Assembly (NCBI GenBank): GCA_963457665.1
Contig: OY735212.1
Span: 9,431,683-9,495,682 of the forward strand
DNA: 64,000 nucleotides
Reading direction: 5' to 3'
Source of the DNA: Thysanoteuthis rhombus
Taxonomy: Eukaryota > Mollusca > Cephalopoda > Oegopsida > Thysanoteuthidae
Of this stretch, positions 48,870-60,309 are shown one piece after another. The notes beneath the pieces were generated by a model that saw only the letters and a list, made by a program, of their open reading frames with translations, was not told where the DNA came from and searched no databases. The first letter of the stretch is position 1. Each line of letters starts with the position of its first letter. The position numbers were made by a program, and so were the translations under genes.

Positions 48870-49125
48870 AAAATGAAATGGCAACAGGCAGGTCATGTTG
48901 CAAGAATGATTGACAACCGATGGACATCACAACTCGGAACGTTGATCCCTAGAGACCACATACAAGATTGTGTTCGTCAAATTATAAGATTGCTTGACGG
49001 ACTAGACAAGCTCAGAAAGCATTTGCTCTGCAACGTCAATGCTTGTCATGTCTGGCTAATTTGGTGGAGGGTCTATATCCAACGACAGGCGCTTAAAAAC
49101 TGCTGTTGCTGCTGCTGCTGATGAG
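48870..49125 (+). pseudogene. RTE-like LINE 3' fragment
   Basis: Conceptual MKWQQAGHVARMIDNRWTSQ, then IPRDH, LDKLRKHLLCNVNACHVW. The end is GCGCTTAAAAACTGCTGTTG with a CTG-repeat tail instead of the usual GAT repeat. The frame is open for 82 codons but is only the C-terminal tip of a LINE protein. Confidence 0.8.
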
Positions 49126-49772
49126 CTAAATACAGTCTACATTTACGATACGATTTGACGTCAACATTTCCTAAGTACTCTTCCCCAATAGCGTCCTGAT
49201 TCTAACAGCCTACGGAAATAACTTATACATAATATGCAATAATTCAATCATATCTTTACCGAATCAATTTTTCTTAATTATAGGTTGATCATAAAAAAGA
49301 TTCTAATTGATGCTGGTATTATATTCTGCAGGTCAGTTATTAAAAGAAGAAAGATTTATCTCAATTTCCATTTGATACGTATGAGTATGTACTTAAACTA
49401 AATATACATATGCACACACATACACACACATTCATACTTCAAGACAGTCACCGATTAAGACGCTAACTAGACACGACGTGGCTACACAACGGTGATCTTA
49501 CCAGCACTGGTGTGTCCAAGGCGATTTGACGTTCTTGGAGAAAGAAAGATATGAATCTTTCAATGGATAGACGAGGAAGAAAAGGATATAGTATTGAGCT
49601 GTGTGGAAGATGCGATGAATGAAGAGGTGGAGGTAATGGTGTTGAATTGATTCAATTTTAGAAAAAATATAATTAGTTCGCGATTAGATGACAAACAAGA
49701 CTGGCGTCTGCTGTGTCAAACTCTGCTCCTACTTGTATTCAGATTGAGGGTGATTAATGCAACTTTTGTATC

Positions 49773-49775
<3 letters not shown>

Positions 49776-49830
<55 letters not shown>

Positions 49831-49990
49831 AACAATATTATTTCAAAAGTGTATGAATTTATCAAAATAGAATTTCAAGTTAACATTTATCAGTATATTC
49901 TTAAGCCAAATATGTGTACACATGCCCCCTCCCCACACACACATGTACGCACACACAAATACACACATATAGACGCACACACGCATACAT
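49776..49990. repeat. (TA)n array and a (CA)-rich tract
   Basis: TA at 49776-49827 and an interrupted CA tract at about 49916-49990. Confidence 0.9.
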
Positions 49991-50009
49991 ACATATTTCC
50001 AGACGCACT

Positions 50010-50615
50010 GGAGTTTGGCAGAACCAAAGCAATAGCATCCTCATAATTTTCAGGCTTTGAGTGTGAAGAGAATTCGTGTTTGGCAATGAAAATAAAAACA
50101 AACAAACAAAACAAAGCTATGAAATAAGTCTGTGCGTATCTGTGAGGTGGATATTCGCAGATATGTAAGACTAGTCAGTTTAATTCAGTCGATAAAAAAG
50201 CCACCTACCTACCACTTGGTCATGATTTCAAATCACGGTAGGTAAAAATTAATTTCATAAGTGTATTTATTTATGCCTGTGCGTATTTTAGCTTATGTTC
50301 CCATGAATATGTAAGACTTATCTATTCAACTTAGTCGGTAAGAGAGTTGCCTACCAATCATTGGCCATCATTTAAAATCACCGTGGGGGATGGTAATTTT
50401 TCATATTGGTTTGGTTTAACGTGACGGGGTGTAAAAACGGGAGAGTTTATTACCCTGAATTAGGTGAGTGTTGTTGTTGATGCTGTTGTTGTTACGGTAG
50501 TAAAAAAAAGTCAACTCAAGAATTGGACTGGACTTTGATAAAGCTACAGCATTCATATAATCTTCAGGCTCTGAATATGAAAAGAATTCGTGTTTTGCAA
50601 TAAAACATAGATGAA
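50010..50615 (+). repeat. nested repeat: flank duplicated around two tandem tRNA-like units
   Basis: The outer segment 50015-50100 (TTTTCAGGCTTTGAGTGTGA, AGAATTCGTGTTTGGCAATG) recurs at 50527-50612 (CTTCAGGCTCTGAATATGA, AGAATTCGTGTTTTGCAATA). Between them are two direct copies of a ~150-bp unit (50130-50280, 50281-50405). Each unit has GTGCGTAT, ATATGTAAGACT, an A-box-like TTAGTCGGTAAGAGAG or its diverged counterpart, CTACC, and a B-box-like ATTTCAAATCAC or ATTTAAAATCAC. The arrangement looks like a dimeric SINE in a duplicated context. Confidence 0.65.
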
Positions 50616-51169
50616 AAAAAACCTGTCAAAACTCGATAAACAGAAGATATCGTTTTCAAGACATGCGCACTATTGCAATGGAGCACGGATAGAATTCAAT
50701 AAAGCTTTACAAAATATTTCTTAATCCAGAGTCAGCTGTTTGGGGATGGAATGAAGCTGAAAAAAATGGAGAAAAAATGCTGTGTTAATTCTTGTTATGA
50801 GAAATAGTTTCTGTTATTAACAACTATTAAAATTGTTTATTACGACCCGGGCTGCTTTTCAAAATAGACCAATATTTCTTCTCCTGAATTTGCAAGTCTT
50901 ATTTTATGGTTTCACACAAGATTCTTGAAATATCTGCTTTCTTTTTTGCTTCCTGTTGCATTAATGGAACCAATAAACAGGATTTATCGTCAACGGAATG
51001 AATTCCCACGGTTGTTCCTTGTAAATGAAATACACAAAAAGTTTGAAGAAAGCGTTAAAAAACAGTTTTACATTCAGATCATGTATTAAAAAAAGAGATT
51101 ATTCACGTCTCTTCTTGGGATCAAGTGACAGCATCGCCACTACAGTTCTGGGTAGGTCCATATACTTAC

Positions 51170-51250
51170 ACAGTTAAAAACCGTCAACCGAAACTGTCTA
51201 CATTTTTTGAGTTTTAAATTGATTCTGCCAGGCTGGTTATTTATGTATGT
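51170..51250 (-). repeat. dispersed repeat family A, 3' end
   Basis: Complement AAAAACCGTCAACCGAAACTGT followed by a TTTTTTGAGTTTTAAATTGAT block and CCAGGCTGGTTATTTATGTA. Confidence 0.65.
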
Positions 51251-51319
51251 AGTTTTCATAAACGATGAACGGCCCCAGAACAGCTTTTTGTATTGTTGTA
51301 GTGTGGAAAGTGTTCAAAA

Positions 51320-51505
51320 CTTATGAAGAGATACACGGACCGCATAAAGAATTATCTCAGGAATCTGTGAATGGTCGTTGGAAATTGGGAAGAACTTGCA
51401 CCAAGTCGAAGAGATCGGAGGTGTTCTGTTAAGAAAGGATGCAGCATGTTTGAGGAAAGGTTCAAACTGAAACGGGCCTTGCACAAAAATACTCTCGTGA
51501 ATCTT
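51320..51505 (+). pseudogene. C-terminal tip of a different non-LTR LINE protein
   Basis: The translation from 51323 gives MKRYTDRIKNYLRNL, a stop at 51368-51370, then VVGNWEELAPSRRDRRCSVKKGCSMFEERFKLKRALHK. This resembles the widespread LINE tail that reads roughly KRYKD-LK-L and WEELA-DR--WR--V-KG---YE. It differs from both the RTE-like and the R2-like tails here. One nonsense codon is visible, and nothing upstream is recognisable as RT. Confidence 0.65.
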
Positions 51506-51509
51506 CTAG

Positions 51510-52375
51510 AGATTGTGAAAAAACTGGAAATTTAATGTCTGTAGTTGTACCCCTCTTTGAAAGGCAAGATGTGTAAATCTCACTTGATCACGCAGAAATC
51601 TACAGAAACAGACTGAATGGAACAAACATAGTGCAGTATTTTGCAAGTTGTTTAAGATAATACCGGGACTGAAGAGATACATGTAAATGCACAAGGCTGC
51701 CATTTTATAGACGGATTCAGTCAATCCGGTGAGCAGTCTGAATTATGTCTGCCAAGTGTACTTCGGTTCTTGCAGGTCAGCAATTGGTCTCAAGAGCCAC
51801 CCTAGAGCACATGGGCTAAGTGAAATGAAGCAAGGTGGCCAGATAAAGTAGAGGGGTGAGTATCATCTGTCAAGATGAAGAAATCATCATGTATGTATGT
51901 CTGGCTGGCTGGCTGGCTGGATGTGCTGCATGCACGGGCTTCACCAGAGAAGCTACAGGAACGTCATTTCCCTCTTATCTTCAGAAAAAACTGACTGATT
52001 TTTAGACGTAATTTGCAGGGAGTGGAATTCATAATGAATGGCGAGGAGTATAGTTCCCTTCACTTTGTGTCCGGTAATACTCAGGCTTGTTTTTGAAAAT
52101 TTGGACTTTCCAGTGATCCTACAAAAGGCAGATCCGTTTTGCTTTCTTTTGATTTCATCTTTCTGACTGCTGGAATACTTAAATCCATTATTTGACACAT
52201 TTCTTTTATCCTGGTTCAGGGTGACTATATCTGATCTCCTGGCTTGAAATAGTTAATCTATTTGAACTTCAGCCTGGTGAATATAGAGAATACAGTAAGA
52301 ATTCATATCCCAAATGTCTAAACTTTGACAAAATCAACTGGGATGTATTGCTCCTGTCACTATCATGGAAGATTC
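51510..52375. other. no recognised feature
   Basis: A GGCT tetranucleotide run at 51901-51920. No coding assignment. Confidence 0.45.
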
Positions 52376-52377
52376 CA

Positions 52378-52620
52378 TTATGTTGGTGCACTAATTTTTA
52401 TTTTTCTTATCGCCTCGATATCACGTGATATGGCCGTCGTTGCTGACCAAACGTCATCACAACGTGCTTGAACAGTTGATAGTGGATCCTCAAACACTTT
52501 TGTTGATAGTTTGGGACTCCCTTGAAGTTTATAATTGGTATTCATGTTTCCAAACGTAAACTCAAGAGACCAACGCTGAACAGTTCTCACTGTTTGCTCC
52601 GAACGCTGAGCTATCGCAGA
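52378..52620 (-). pseudogene. mariner transposase relic, N-terminal DNA-binding part
   Basis: Open on the minus strand. The portion QTVRTVQRWSLEFTFGNMNTN, then SPKLSTKVFEDPLSTVQA and TTAISRDIEAIRKIK corresponds to the paired helix-turn-helix region of mariner transposases (usual motifs TAQRWF--FR-GD, GRPS, TTRELA, STISRHLK-IGKVKK). This part would bind the element's inverted repeats. The catalytic DD34D domain is absent. Its upstream end is directly joined to an RTE fragment on the other strand at about 52620. Confidence 0.75.
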
Positions 52621-52862
52621 CTCTATTAGAAAACTGAAATAGCAATGGATTAGTCTTGTTGCAATAATGACAGACAACCAATATACATCACGAATCAAAA
52701 CATGGATCCCCTGAGACCAATAGATTACAAGGTAACTACAAGAGACGAACTAGACAAGTTCGGAAAGCATTGGCTCTGCAACGCCCATGATAGAGTTGTT
52801 TGGCCAATTCTATGGAATATCCATATCAAACGACGGACGATAAAAGACTGATGATCATGATG
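52620..52862 (+). pseudogene. RTE-like LINE 3' fragment
   Basis: Starts abruptly with a degraded IRKLK-like segment. It continues with a NDRQPIYI-like block, WIP-changed to MDPL, RDELDKFGKHWLCNAHDRVVW and the tail GATAAAAGACTGATGATCATG. The junction with the mariner relic suggests insertion of one into the other. Confidence 0.8.
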
Positions 52863-52864
52863 TA

Positions 52865-53475
52865 CACAATTCTTATTTGTAAGCTTCTTAAATCTGGTGA
52901 TCCATGGTAATATGTTGGTTTTCACTGAGATTCCATTATTAATTCTCTTATCAAAGTTTTCCAGTTTTGTCTTGGAGATTCATTTTGCCAAGTGTTTCAC
53001 TCACAATGAATTATTTTCTAATGCAGTTACGAAGCGCACATAATCTCTATGCTGCTAACCAATCGATTATTTCTGTTCTAAGACCACACATTCGTTCTAA
53101 CCCTCTTTTATTTTTTGTTCCTTTTGACATCTTTGTTTTAATGCTTCAATATGGCTTTTCTGACTTGAGTACGAGTGCTCTTTGGCCATGTGAGCCATTA
53201 TTTATTTCAAAGTCACATTTAATCTTCAGATAACCGTATTGGGATCTGCAGCGACATTGCTTCTTATATCAACGTATTGATTCATCGTCCCCGGTAACAT
53301 GTCTATAACATCACGACAGAAATAGATGTATGTAGATATATAGCCGGAGCGCTAAATAAATGAATTTATCGGTATTATAATCAGCGCGAATTTATTTCTG
53401 TTTGTCTCAATGATCCCTTCTACTTGAAGATGGCCGTTTTGCTGAAAAAAAAATCTCACTATTTAAAACAGTCGA
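52865..53475. other. no recognised feature
   Basis: A plus-strand frame at 52967-53233 (88 codons) has a hydrophobic, chance-like composition. Nothing assigned. Confidence 0.45.
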
Positions 53476-53479
53476 TCCT

Positions 53480-53865
53480 CGATAGCCGGTATAGTGATTA
53501 TTTTAATAAAACATAAGCTGAAGTCGAAAGGGGATGATCAATAGATAAGTTATTTCACTTGTCTTTTGCTGGGCGATGATCACTAGAAAACTAAACAAAT
53601 AGAAAATAAAATATGAACAGTGTCAAGCACTAACTAGGGAACCAATTTAGCATAACATTATATTTCAGATCCCCCATTTCACATTAAAATCGCGGGTTGG
53701 GGGATTACGGAATACTTTTTTCTACACGTAAGAAAGGAGAAGAAACGTTCAACTTTCTAGCAACCTGTGTGTGCGACAAATGCATAGCAAATAAGCCGGT
53801 ATAATCACTTAAAAACTGACAAAATCTATGATGATCTTGACAGTTTTGGTTGACGGTTTCTGATT
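53480..53865 (+). repeat. dispersed repeat family A, near full-length
   Basis: Contains GGGGATGATCAATAGATAAG, the TTTGCTGGGCGATGATCACTAG block, GCACTAACTAGGGAACCAATTTAGCAT and the 3' end TTTTGGTTGACGGTTTCTGA at about 53843-53862. Confidence 0.75.
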
Positions 53866-53869
53866 GCAA

Positions 53870-55005
53870 ATCACCAGGCAAGATGTGCTCGTCCTTTAAT
53901 AAGAGAGTAAGTGAAACCAAAGGTTTTCCTCTATTATTTTTCGCAAGCAAACGCAATGAATGGCAGAACTTGACTCAGACAACTGACCAGTGCCATTTCA
54001 ATAAAGACACGTATTTTCATCTCACTTTTTTTGTCGGTATTGGTCAATTAAAGTAACGTCTTTACGCTGGCTACGGTTTCAGTCGCCGTTACTTGGGCAC
54101 CAAATTTCCCATTACTGCTTATTCGGTCTATTTGCAATATGTAGATTTAGAGGCGATGTTCAACCGGAGTTGCCTTCACTCTTATCAACTTGAGTATTGG
54201 TTAATACTATTTATTCATTGTTTAATTTTTTAAAGTGTTGGTTCTTTATAAAACTGTTCATCGTAGTCTACTGATGCTTTGTGATTTTAACTTATTTCTT
54301 TTTTTCGTTTCAACCATACTCTCCTTATAGGTATTGATTCATCCAATATTGAATCACCGCTGCCCATCATACAACCTGACCAACAAGCCAAGTGCGATAC
54401 AGATTTTTCTCACTTTGCTGGTGTCTGTGTGTGCGTGTGTGTTCGCGCACGTACGTATGTTTGCACGTGTTCTCCAGGTCACATTTTGAGGGCAATAGCC
54501 TTGGAAATTCGCGTTAGCACACTTCTAGGAACCATCTAAGTGCTCTTTTTCCTTTTTTTTTTAAAGAGCTTTTTCAGGTTCTCTGTGGTCATTTTGGGCC
54601 AATAATGCCCGTCATTACTTTTCGGATAATTCTAAATATAGTATCTTTTTAGACGAAGATTGATAAAAGAAAGAAATTTTTTAGATAATTGCTCAGATGA
54701 TTTTAGACAATTTTTTCATCCAGTCTGGAGTCAGGAGGGAAACATTGCCATGAGCTCTGAATTTTAGTTCCCTTCACTTCTCAGCGATTATCAACACTAC
54801 GAATTATCCAAATATAGCTCATTATTAATCAGCGAACATTTGCAACAATTAATTTCGCATCTTTTGTCATTACTCCATTGTATTCAGGATAACGTCATGA
54901 ATTTAACTTGGGGCTATCAATTTGGAAAATAAAAAATGAAAAAAAAGAGAAATGGCATCATATATTTTGACGCGTCGTATGGTAATTTATCGTGGGAACA
55001 TTAAA
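53870..55005. other. no recognised gene; short repeat shared with ~24067
   Basis: TTTACGCTGGCTACGGTTTCAG at 54060 is the partner of the sequence at 24067. The rest is unassigned AT-rich DNA. Confidence 0.45.
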
Positions 55006-55009
55006 TTCA

Positions 55010-55320
55010 AACAGCTGTATTTTTATAGATGCACTAGCATCTCTAGCAGCAATTATCGTTTCTCACTGACTGACTGACATGCCGAAATTACGATTTATGT
55101 CCCTCAGGCTCAGTGTTGCCTAGATGTTTGTCACCTGAATATAGGTGGGGTTTTTTTTTGTTTTCGCTTGGATGTCAAAAAACGCTGTTCAGTAAATTTT
55201 TGATGAATAGAGTAATTTTCAAAATTTAATTCATGGTAAAAAATCAGTTACATTTCAATAAATTAATTATTATTTCGATGAAATAAAATGTAATGATTAA
55301 ATTCACATTCAATTAATTAA
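55010..55320 (+). repeat. dispersed repeat family B, copy 4
   Basis: AGATGCACTAGCATCTCTAG, CACTGACTGACTGACATGCC, GGCTCAGTGTTGCCTAGATG, then GGATGTCAAAA and an AT-rich 3' part. Same block order as 33520-33900. Confidence 0.65.
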
Positions 55321-55329
55321 GAATATGGA

Positions 55330-55425
55330 GTATATTTCATCACCAGCAACACCACATGCTACTAAAAGTCCTTGGTCTTGTGACGGTTTTCTATCAAGTG
55401 AACAACCCAACGTATTCTTGTTTAA
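55330..55425 (-). repeat. dispersed repeat family A, 5' part
   Basis: Minus strand GATAGAAAACCGTCACAAGA followed by CTTTTAGTAGCATGTGGTGT, the conserved 5' region of family A. Confidence 0.6.
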
Positions 55426-55785
55426 TGTTTAAAATGTATTGATATTGCTGATTGTCTATCTATCTACCTATTTACGCCTTATTTCAAGATATTGAACATT
55501 ATTACCATAGCTAAAGCAACCCTTAAAAGTGGTTAGGACTCACAGGGTGGCCCAGTAAGATTTGTCAAACTTTCATTACGTCCATACTTGTTTATGTCCT
55601 CAACGCACACTTAAAGCAAATGATGTCTTCGCAAATTTCTTCTTTCCTTCCGTATCGTTATTGGCCAAGTTATGAAATCAAATCAATAAATATCTCGCAG
55701 CTCCAAGTATTATTTATCATTTTAATTTGATTTAAACTGCTATGAATCTAATTTACATGTGTCTAGCTTTTTTGGGGCTATATAT

Positions 55786-55793
55786 ATACGTGT

Positions 55794-55829
<36 letters not shown>

Positions 55830-56095
55830 ACATTCTACCCCTGCCCTATGCAAAATTGAACGGTCAGTTGGACCAAATTATGCGATATATTTTACTTACG
55901 CATAATTCCCTATCTACCAAAGTGCTCCATTCCAGAGTCAGAAGATCCTTGCATTATAGCAATATGTGTGTGTACGTGTGTTTGCACGTGTGTGTGTTTG
56001 TGTGTTTGCACATGTGTGTATGTGTTTGTGCATGTGTGTGCTTGTGTGTCTGTGTGTGTGTGTGTCTGTGTGTCTGTGTCTGTGTGTGAGCGTGG
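55786..56095. repeat. (GT)n arrays
   Basis: A pure GT run at about 55791-55828 and a degenerate GT/GTTT/GTCT-rich run at 55963-56095. Confidence 0.9.
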
Positions 56096-56224
56096 GTTCA
56101 AACTTGTCTTTAGAATGATGCATCACTCCCATGGGAGAACCACCACCTATTGACCCCAAAATCAATGCAAAATCACACATGTAAGGAGTTAAATATTTTT
56201 TGTGCTTTCAGAAAAGGCGTTGCT

Positions 56225-56290
56225 TGTTGAATATCTGAGCATACTCCAGCTACTAAAAGTGTTTCACATAACACCGTTTCCAAAGTCATT
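56225..56290 (-). repeat. dispersed repeat family A, short 5' remnant
   Basis: Complement of the same 5' region: CAGCTACTAAAAGTGTTTCACATAACACCGTTTCC. Diverged. Confidence 0.4.
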
Positions 56291-56299
56291 ATTCATATC

Positions 56300-58940
56300 A
56301 TATCAGTTTAGGGGAACTGAACAATCACAAATCTAATTAACAGATACAGAGAATATGCACCCTCCTTTTATCTTGAAATCTAATAATACGTTCTAATCGT
56401 GATTTTGAGTTTAAAGCTTTCTGGCGACACACCTATTCAATATTGCTAACTTCATTTGTCATTTACTTGCACTAACTCACCTGGCAAGATGTCATATTTT
56501 TCGGAAAATTGTCAATCGCCGTTCGAACTATTGTTGTACAGCATGGAACACGATTTTCGTTCCTGAGTAGTGAATGTCATTTTACAATAGCTTATTTCAA
56601 AAAAGTTTACTTGCAGTTATCATCCTTTTCAAATATCGCTTTTGTGATCAGAACAGTGATATTCATATGTTGTTGTTTCTTCTTACTTCATGTAATTGGA
56701 AATATGCAAATTTCGCTGTTTTCCAAGTAAGAAGATTTAAAATTTTCACAGCCCTGGTCACAAAAGCAAATCTTGAAGGAAATAATTGACATTTCCTTTA
56801 CTTTTCAGACACAAACAATCAGGAAATAACACAGACATAATCAATTAGCAAATTACCCAGTAACTAAAAAACAAAATTGTAATGTTTCACTGTCTTGTCA
56901 AACAATTCTATACGATTTTTGAAATTGTGGCTCTGCCTAAACTGGAATGAAAACAATTAGAAGTGAATATGAAGCCTTTTTCTCGAACAACCGTATTCTC
57001 TCGGTAGCTGGCGTTTGTACAGAGTGGTTATCGTACATTTCACAATCAATTATTCTGTTTTCAATGATTTTAGTTTCATGCTTTCTACATTGTGTGATCA
57101 AATGTTCAAGATAGAACGGTACATGTTGGAGAGGATCGTAAATTGGGGAGTTTCATACTTTTGCTCACTTGATCATAAAACACGATGCACAAGTAAAAAA
57201 GAAGAAGAGAATAAATGATAGAAAAGAAGTAAATATATTAATTATATTGTTATTGCTTCCACTAAATCAAATTGTTAAATTGTTATTACTTGTACGCTGT
57301 TTTTTTTTCTTTTAATCGAGTGAGCAGGTGTGTGAAACCTTACAACTGCCCTAGAATTGTGTTCAGACAACTATTTGCTGGCTGTGAATCTTGCGAGCAA
57401 CATTCTTGAATCAGTGTATTTTACAAAGACAAAACTCAGCAGCGACGTTTAAATTATAAAGAAGTCTTCAACGTGGGCGGTTCCACTCGCTGGTGGGAGA
57501 TTTGCCATTTTAAGTGGGTGGCAATTTGTTTTGAAGAAAACTATTAGGCTTAAAAGGAAATGTTCTCGGTAGAGCATTTTAATTAGATTTTCCAGAGATG
57601 AGATCTATTTGCTTCTCAGTATAATGAAGATCAAATATAAAGGATTTGGTTCGAAGGCATCAGCCACCATATCTTAGGTCGTCGGTAGCATGTTATAGTG
57701 GGCGGTGAGTTACTTAAAGAGTAAGAACCGTACCTCGCAAAACTGGGGCACCGTCGGTGAATGCGTGTAACAGAACTGATTATCATGGTAAAATATCTAA
57801 ATTCATCTAAAAAAATAGATTTTTTTCATCTAAAATCATCAGAAAGAAATACCGGCGTAAGATTTGCGCACTTTTTAAAAAAAAAAAAACCTTAGAAACC
57901 CTCAAAAGCGCTTTTTCGAAAAAATTAAAAAAAATTAAAAGCGTTTATAGATGGTATTTAATGACATTCCCATGCACGTTTACAAACTTGTCACACCAAA
58001 AATGTGGCCAGGAGTGTTTGGATGCATACACAAACACGCGCACGCACACGCACACACACACATCAGCAAAAAGAGAGGAATCTGTAGCCCACGGATGTGG
58101 AAGCGAATACAAACTTGAATGGCCACGAGTAGACCATGTGGCCTGACTTTCAGACAACTTCTAGGAATCACATCTTGCAAAGCGGCTTGTTTAAGATCAT
58201 GAACAAAATTGTGGTTGGCAGAAAAAGAATGACGTTAGGATCTCGATAGATTAAGAATATTTTAGGACCGTGATGCCCAAAAACCAAAAACTAGCAGACC
58301 TTGGGGAGAGCCTACGGTCAGTAATGGGCACTGCTGACAAAAATGCTAACCTAACGAAAAGTGAAAATTTAGCAGAAGCAAGGATAACGGCAAAACACTA
58401 ACTTCTATTCGATGAGATCAGCCTCAGTTCTGTTCTTTGCTCTAAAATCATTTTAAAGCTGAAATTCAATGTGTATGGCAGCTAAGACAAAAAGCTATCC
58501 TGAAAGGTATTCAACAAGTCAATATAAGATGATGATCAAGGTGCACATACATGATTAAATGAACATTAATTTTCATTTTACATACATTTTTAAAGTTCCA
58601 TGTCCAAACTGCTACGTACAAAAATTTCAGCTCTGTGATTCTAATCTAAGGGTTTTAGAGCACAAAAACAGCGAACTGCAGCTAAATCCAAATAATGACA
58701 GTTAGTGGTTATCTTTGCTTCTACCAAATATGAAGCGGTTTATCAGTCTAGCAATTTGGTTAGCTGTGCCTACCTCTCCTTATGTATAACAACATGCTTT
58801 AAAAAGTCCAATTTGCGATTGTGATAATGATATGATTTTGGAGCAAGTGCAAGAGAAACTTGCAATGTTTCGTTCTCACCGAATTCCTGGTAATAAACGA
58901 ATATTAATTACAAATGGAAGAGCGAGGAACTCCTTGAATA
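56300..58940. other. no recognised gene
   Basis: The longest stretch without a recognised element. Frames of 60-73 codons show no domains. A CA/CG tract lies at 58030-58060. Confidence 0.45.
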
Positions 58941-58943
58941 GGA

Positions 58944-59015
58944 GTCAGCAGTCTACGACCCTCGGGCCAAATCCTGCCTGCTGCTTCATTTCATCTGGCC
59001 TGACGACTTCAATGA
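58944..59015 (+). mobile_element. hAT-like DNA transposon end (GGGCCAAATC-type)
   Basis: CAGCAGTCTACGACCCTCGG, GCCAAATCCTGCCTGCTGCT and TTCATCTGGCC resemble the common end of animal hAT-type non-autonomous elements (usual form CAG-GGTC...GGGCCAAATC-GGCCCGC). Only one end is visible, and neither target duplication nor the other terminus was found. The family assignment is tentative. Confidence 0.45.
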
Positions 59016-59539
59016 TAACGTGACTGTTTACGTAAATGCACACAAATGTTACTGTAACATAATGCACTTGTGTGCATACACATAAACATAATGCTGCACC
59101 CAAAAATTCTTCGTTTTCCTTATCTGTCTTCGTTTAGTGAGCATTAAAAATCTATGATGAAAAAAATGCGTGGAAAGCTAGTTTGACGATTCTCTTATAC
59201 GGCAATCCATGTTAGTTATTCGGCTAACATTCTTGCCTCGTAAAACCTACAGTTTATACACAATGATTGGGGCTCTGTGGTTCGTCCAAGAAATGAAATA
59301 AAAATCATTGCCTCATGTATCTAACGGTACGGGAGCTACTGAACTTAACTAGCGACACTCCAAGATAACTTACTCTATTAATAAATCAATTATTACCAAA
59401 GATAAAACTGGAAATAGTAAGACTTTATAACCATGATATTGGAATAGAATCCTAAATCGGAATATGTGTCGAACTAATGATGCACAAAGGAAACAGGATT
59501 TAACAGAATCAATCAATGTACAGAACAGTAAATATTAAT

Positions 59540-59990
59540 ATTACAGTTCTTGCCAGTCACCCAATGAAAACTGTCAAGCAACCAACATCCCTTAGCACCA
59601 TGAGGCGTTGAGGAAAAATGGGAAAAAGGTGTGATCAATGAAAATGTCATTCCTCTTGATTTTTGTTGCATCGCCAAAAAGTCTGAATTAAAACAAAATG
59701 GAAGCGTGAACGTTGTCAGCCACAAAGGATTTGGACCAATTCAGCATAAAATTCCATTGTAGATTTCCACCTGCCAACTTATTTTAGGGTAGAATAAAAA
59801 AAAATACAAGATAAAATATGTATTTTCGTATACGTAATAAGGAGTAAATGCTCACATTTTCAGCTATCCAAATCTATTGGTGGGTGTGGACGCGAGACGC
59901 ATACATACATAGCCAGGCAGAATCATTCAAAAACTGAAAAATCCTTCGTTAATCATTTTGACAGTTTTAGTTAATATCGAATGGTAAAGA
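59540..59990 (+). repeat. dispersed repeat family A
   Basis: Contains GAAAACTGTCAAGCAACC, AAAAGGTGTGATCAATGAAA, AAAAGTCTGAATTAAAACAAAA and GGACCAATTCAGCATAAAAT. The 3' end is mutated (TTTTGACAGTTTTAGTTAAT). Confidence 0.7.
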
Positions 59991-60023
59991 ACCACTTCAA
60001 AAATATTACAGTACTAAAATCAG

Positions 60024-60305
60024 ATGCTACAGAAAAAAGTCAAATTGAAAGGCGAGATAACGACAGAATATCTGAGTAAAGAAGATTTTGAAACAAGAGT
60101 CATAAAAATATGGACAGTTTACAGAGTTGAGTTATTATGGTCTTTTTTCATTGAGTGGGAACGAGAAGAACTGTAATATTTGGATTATAGATCGGGAAAC
60201 AGCACCACGGAGATAATATCATTAGACTTTATGTGAAGAAGAAGGAGCAAGGAATTGAAATGCTTTACACTGAAGGCTTTGTTGAGTCGACAATTAAAAG
60301 ACACA
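60024..60305 (+). pseudogene. old R2-like LINE fragment (thumb region)
   Basis: Conceptual VKLKGEITTEYLSKEDFETRVIKIWTVYRVELLWSFFIEWEREEL, then after a frame change RLYVKKKEQGIEML (about 60215-60262). It aligns in order with copy 1's MKEKIKREYLRRIRKILETK, NTWAVSVVRY, LGWTKEEL and RLYVKRKEGGRGLI. Similarity is only at protein level with gaps and stops, so it is an older or different family member than the two recent copies. Confidence 0.6.
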
Positions 60306-60309
60306 GTTG

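Noticed and set aside
59205-59295. tRNA-like sequence with GTTAGTTATTCGGCTAAC
   Set aside because: An A-box-like start is seen, but no acceptable B-box or acceptor stem.
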